Of a stretch of 45,418 nucleotides of DNA, positions 42,301-45,418 are shown piece by piece. Every line of letters begins with the position of its first letter. The first letter of the stretch is position 1. The stretch covers positions 1 to 45,418 of the forward strand of contig JAKPUX010000351.1 of the NCBI GenBank assembly GCA_029554865.1. Direction: 5' to 3'. The position numbers and the translations under genes were made by a program. Source of the stretch: a bacterium. GTDB lineage: Bacteria > Zhuqueibacterota > Zhuqueibacteria > Residuimicrobiales > Residuimicrobiaceae. The notes below the pieces were generated by a model, which was not told where the DNA came from, did not search any database, and saw nothing but the letters and a program-made list of their open reading frames with translations.

Positions 42301-43719
42301 GTGCGTTCCGGATCTGAAATATCCGCCCTCGAGGCCAGACCCTCCCCGGCGGCCTCAGCGATCATCGCACTGACCGGGCTGGCTCTGGCGCTGACGGTCA
42401 CGCGCTGGCCCCTGCTCCAGGCGCTGGTTGCCGTTTTCACCCTTTTGGTGGTGACGCTGCTCTTTCTGCGCCCGGAGTGGTCACTGGTGCTTTTTTTCTC
42501 CTCCGGGTTGATCAAGGAGTGGCTGCTGCTGAATGTGCCCCTATTCGCCCGCTTCGATTTCACGGTCGCGATCTTTCTGCTCAGTGCGACAAGCCTCTTC
42601 TTCTTTCTGCTCCGCCGGGGTTATCTCTTCGAGTTTAAAATCCACCCCAGCATGCTCCCGCTTTTTCTTTTCACCGCACTGCTGATTTTTTCCATCACTT
42701 ACACCCCCTCGTTCAAATACGGCAGCGCCAAGGCCTTCAGTTTTCTGCTCTTCAACTGGGCGCTCTTTATTTTTCCGGTATTATTGATCCGTACCGAGCG
42801 CAGTGCGATTCGGATTATTACCATTTTGGCGGCGCTCGCTTTTAGCGTCACTACTTTTACGGTGGTATCGTTGGTACGCGCCCTTTTCAGTGGCTCGATT
42901 ATCTATTCCTATCGGGCTTCCTTCCTGGGAATCAATCCCATCAGCTTCGCCAATTGGGTTGGGGCTGTCGCAATTATTTTAATCACTTATCTTGCCAACA
43001 TCGAAAAACGCGCCCTCAGGAAAATGACCATAGCGACCATTGGCTTGTTGATCCTGACATTGTTTGCAGCCAACTCCCGCGGTCCCATGACCAGCTTCCT
43101 GCTGAGTTTTGTGCTCTACGGGGTGGTCCGCTTCCGGCACACCTCAAAACGCAGGTTGCTGCAATTGACAGCACTCCTGCTGCTCTTTGTGATTGTCGCC
43201 CTTATGGTATTGCCGGAGCAGATGACCAGCCGCTATACAGATCTGTTGACCCAGGAAGAGGGGAGCAAAAATTATACATTTTTCACAATCAACACCCGGC
43301 TTTTCGCCTGGAAAGCAGCTCTTGAGATGGGGACGGCCAACCTTTTTACTTTTTTGTTCGGTGTCGGCACGGGCGGCTTCAGTCAGACCATCTATCGCCA
43401 GGATATCCGCTGGTATCCCCACAACATTTTTCTTGAAGTCTTTTGTGAACTGGGTCTGGTCGGCTTGCTGCTGCTGATCTGGTTTCTGGGCGTAATAGTG
43501 CAGGAGATCCGTACTACTCTGAAGACAAGCCTCAATGATCGCAGCCGCACCCTTTATTATGCCTTTTGTATGGCCGCTTTTTTCAATCTAGTCAATGCCC
43601 AGTTCAGCGGGGATCTCAATGATAACCGGCGACTCTGGTTTTTCCTCGGGATGGTTCTGGCCTTGAAGCAGGTGTTTCTGAACCGGGAGTTGGTGAAAGC
43701 CGATGGAATCAACCAGTAG
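42301..43719 (+). CDS. O-antigen ligase/polymerase family membrane protein (WaaL/Wzy-like)
   Basis: A 472-residue protein with about 10-12 hydrophobic helices. The large periplasmic loop follows LVVLPEQM-like sequence (here MVLPEQMTSRYTD) and includes NTRLFAWKAALEM and FGVGTGGFSQTIY. The family signature is WYPHNIFLEVFCELGLVGLLLL. Such proteins join undecaprenyl-linked glycan to lipid A core (ligase) or polymerise repeat units; the two cannot be told apart by sequence alone. Start is a GTG at 42301 with no clear ribosome-binding site, 12 bases after the Wzz stop, so translation may be coupled. Its end overlaps the flippase start by 17 bases. AT content is higher than in the neighbouring housekeeping genes. 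Confidence 0.88.
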   Translation: MRSGSEISALEARPSPAASAIIALTGLALALTVTRWPLLQALVAVFTLLVVTLLFLRPEWSLVLFFSSGLIKEWLLLNVPLFARFDFTVAIFLLSATSLFFFLLRRGYLFEFKIHPSMLPLFLFTALLIFSITYTPSFKYGSAKAFSFLLFNWALFIFPVLLIRTERSAIRIITILAALAFSVTTFTVVSLVRALFSGSIIYSYRASFLGINPISFANWVGAVAIILITYLANIEKRALRKMTIATIGLLILTLFAANSRGPMTSFLLSFVLYGVVRFRHTSKRRLLQLTALLLLFVIVALMVLPEQMTSRYTDLLTQEEGSKNYTFFTINTRLFAWKAALEMGTANLFTFLFGVGTGGFSQTIYRQDIRWYPHNIFLEVFCELGLVGLLLLIWFLGVIVQEIRTTLKTSLNDRSRTLYYAFCMAAFFNLVNAQFSGDLNDNRRLWFFLGMVLALKQVFLNRELVKADGINQ

Positions 43720-45154
43720 CCGCGTTCTCAGCAACTCTCTTTTTATTTATGCCGGCCGTGTCGCCAACCTGGTGATCAACTTTTTCATATTTGTCTATCT
43801 TGCCAATTATCTAGGCGAGAGCGCTTTTGGCCGGCTTTCTATCGCAATTGCCTATGTGGGTACTTTCGATATCATTGCCAATTTTGGTTTGAACCAGATC
43901 CTGGTGAGAGAACTTTCCGGCGGAAGGATGGCGCAAGGCGCGCTGCTGGGTAATGCTATTCTCTTCAAACTTGTTCTCACCCTTTTGGCGATTTTGGTTG
44001 CCTTGGCCCTGTTGCCTTTAATGAGCTATCCGGCGGAGGTCATGACCATCATCTGCATCATTGCAGTCGATCTTTTAATCTCCTCCAAGCTCTCCTCCAC
44101 GCGCACAATTTTCGAGAGCATTTTTCAGGCTAAGCTGCGCATGGCATTTCCGATTGCGTGCAATATGCTCGATAACCTGATCTTTGCCGGTCTGATTCTG
44201 ACCGCTGTCTTTTTTTTCCGGATTGGTCTGATGACCGTGGCGGTCCTCTATGTAGTCTGTTATCTACCCGGCACCATCTGGCTGATCTGGCGTTTTCTGC
44301 GCACCCATGAAGTAGCGTGGAAACCGCAGGGGGAGATTCTCAAAGAACTGCTGCGAGAGACGCTACCCCTGGCGTTTTACCTTTTTTTTTCGATCCTGAC
44401 CACTAAGATCGATGTTCTGATGCTCTCCTGGATGAGAAATGAGGCTGAGGTGGGGATATATGCAGCCGCTACACGTCTGGTCTATCCGCTTTCATTTCTG
44501 TCGACTTCGCTGACGATCTCTCTTTTTCCACTTTTGGCTAAATATTACGGGATGAACGACGGAAGATTTGCGGATCTCGCCCGGCGCGGAGCCAAATATG
44601 TTTTTATCATTGCCCTGTTTGTCAGCGGGGTACTGACCTTTGCGGCTGACCCCATTATTCATATTCTTTACGTCCCTGCCTATGCCGCCTGCATACCGGC
44701 GTTTAGAGTCTTGTTGCTTTCCCTGGGCTTCAGTTTTATCTGTTTCTTCTTTATCGACATCCTGATCACAGCACGGCGACAAAAAATGGTCACCGCGGCT
44801 ATGGCGGTATCATTCGTCATCAATGTTCTGCTTAACCTGCTGTTGATTCCGCGGATGGGCATTCTCGGTGCAGGATATGCCAAGCTGGCCAGCTCAGCCG
44901 CAGCCTGGTTTCTGCTCTACCTTGTGCTGCATTTCCAGTTGAAAATCGATCATCTTCTGGAGTGGCCTCGGCTGCTGCTGCTGACAGCTGCCTTGCTGGG
45001 CACGCAATGGCTGATGTCGGGTGTGAATCTGATCGTTCACATAATTATTTCTCTGATCACATTTTTGGCCTTTTTATGGTTCTTCGGCATTTTTAGATAT
45101 GAAGAAAAGGAATATTTTATTAATTTGGTACGTCATATCACCAAACGAACCTGA
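43703..45154 (+). CDS. Oligosaccharide flippase family protein (Wzx-like)
   Basis: A 483-residue polytopic protein with about 12-14 hydrophobic helices, beginning SNSLFIYAGRVANLVINFFIF and ANYLGESAFGRLSIAIAYVG, the typical N-terminal repeat of the polysaccharide-transporter (MATE-like) family. Later segments include ILTTKIDVLMLSWMRNEAEVGIYAAATRLVYPL and NVLLNLLLIPRMGILGAGYAKL, both characteristic. It would flip undecaprenyl-linked repeat units across the inner membrane. It starts inside the end of the ligase/polymerase gene (17-base overlap), so it belongs to the same transcript. A GGGAG lies 13 bases before the ATG, a loose fit. The DegT-type gene follows after 36 bases. Confidence 0.9.
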   Translation: MESTSSRVLSNSLFIYAGRVANLVINFFIFVYLANYLGESAFGRLSIAIAYVGTFDIIANFGLNQILVRELSGGRMAQGALLGNAILFKLVLTLLAILVALALLPLMSYPAEVMTIICIIAVDLLISSKLSSTRTIFESIFQAKLRMAFPIACNMLDNLIFAGLILTAVFFFRIGLMTVAVLYVVCYLPGTIWLIWRFLRTHEVAWKPQGEILKELLRETLPLAFYLFFSILTTKIDVLMLSWMRNEAEVGIYAAATRLVYPLSFLSTSLTISLFPLLAKYYGMNDGRFADLARRGAKYVFIIALFVSGVLTFAADPIIHILYVPAYAACIPAFRVLLLSLGFSFICFFFIDILITARRQKMVTAAMAVSFVINVLLNLLLIPRMGILGAGYAKLASSAAAWFLLYLVLHFQLKIDHLLEWPRLLLLTAALLGTQWLMSGVNLIVHIIISLITFLAFLWFFGIFRYEEKEYFINLVRHITKRT

Positions 45155-45190
45155 AACGTACCTGGGCCTCAGAACGCAGGAGAAGCTTGT

Positions 45191-45418
45191 ATGAAAGTGA
45201 ACTTTTTGGATCTGCACGGGCAATATTTTTCTATTAAAAGCGAGATCGACAGCGCTATCCAGGCGGTTCTGGAAAAAAGCGCTTTCGCTGCTGGCCCCTT
45301 TGTAAAATCGTTCGAGGAGAATTTTGCCGCTGCCCATCAAGCCCGTTACTGTGTCGGCGTCAACTCGGGGACTGCTGCTTTGCACGTCGCCCTGATGGCC
45401 CTTGAAATCGGACGCGGT
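45191..45418 (+). CDS. DegT/DnrJ/EryC1/StrS sugar aminotransferase, N-terminal part (3' truncated by window)
   Basis: Seventy-six residues are visible before the window ends. They read MKVNFLDLHGQYFSIKSEID, then AIQAVLEKSAFAAGPFVKSFEE, and finally ARYCVGVNSGTAALHVALMALEIGRG. FLDL..QY, the AGPFV segment and the VNSGTAALH motif (PLP phosphate-binding region) mark the DegT/DnrJ/EryC1/StrS family, which makes amino sugars on nucleotide-sugar precursors. AGGAG stands 8 bases before the ATG. Its place directly behind the flippase fits a surface-glycan gene cluster that continues outside the window. The cofactor lysine and the substrate-specific parts are not in view. Confidence 0.9.
   Translation, partial: MKVNFLDLHGQYFSIKSEIDSAIQAVLEKSAFAAGPFVKSFEENFAAAHQARYCVGVNSGTAALHVALMALEIGRG

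Overview
The window is GC-rich, gene-dense chromosomal DNA, most likely from a bacterium of the Fibrobacterota-Chlorobiota-Bacteroidota side of the tree (candidate KSB1, Calditrichota or a relative). This is inference from gene content. Three proteins end in type IX secretion (T9SS) type sorting domains and there is a PorU-like sortase. Other pointers are dockerin/cohesin-like surface proteins, lipoprotein processing by LspA, a FabL-type enoyl reductase, an IleRS with the GIHH variant of the HIGH motif, and a sigma-54 promoter. I saw no rRNA, tRNA, CRISPR array, insertion sequence or phage gene.

Layout. Positions 1-9143 hold housekeeping genes: the end of an HI0933-type flavoprotein, a GNAT acetyltransferase, a parvulin lipoprotein, a histidine phosphatase coupled to pyruvate kinase, PtsN, peptidase T, a lipoprotein with a 10-cysteine small secreted protein, a SpoU methyltransferase, a small membrane protein and FabL. 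An alpha-glucan phosphorylase runs leftward from 11841. From the same intergenic region a textbook sigma-54 promoter (11964-11979) points right into a long leader and four consecutive secreted-protein genes (12289-18505). All four share a homologous cohesin-like domain. Three also carry dockerin-like EF-hand pairs, and only the first and last carry a T9SS sorting domain. This four-gene set is the best candidate for an undescribed system: a self-assembling surface scaffold with two sorted anchor proteins and two dockerin-bearing exported subunits.

Positions 18616-22122 (minus) hold an aminotransferase, a C69 dipeptidase and a UPF0316 membrane protein. Positions 22394-29296 (plus) hold PBP1C, an RseC-like protein and the PorU-like C25 peptidase, a cell-envelope and secretion group. 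From 39106 down to 29321 eight minus-strand genes lie almost end to end: yggS, divIVA, purine nucleoside phosphorylase, mtnP, ileS, a DksA/TraR zinc-finger gene, lspA and a hybrid sensor kinase. A good sigma-70-like promoter precedes them. Positions 39254-40879 encode a secreted beta-helix protein. From 41026 to the right edge a polysaccharide locus begins: Wzz-like chain-length protein, O-antigen ligase/polymerase, flippase and a truncated DegT-type sugar aminotransferase.

How the parts fit: PorU would process T9SS cargo such as the proteins at 12289 and 17714 and attach it to the surface. LspA would mature the lipoproteins seen here. The 41026-45418 locus would supply surface glycan, which in T9SS bacteria can be the anchor for sorted proteins. 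Start codons were chosen from Shine-Dalgarno spacing and family N-termini. Several differ from the longest open frame, as noted in the entries.
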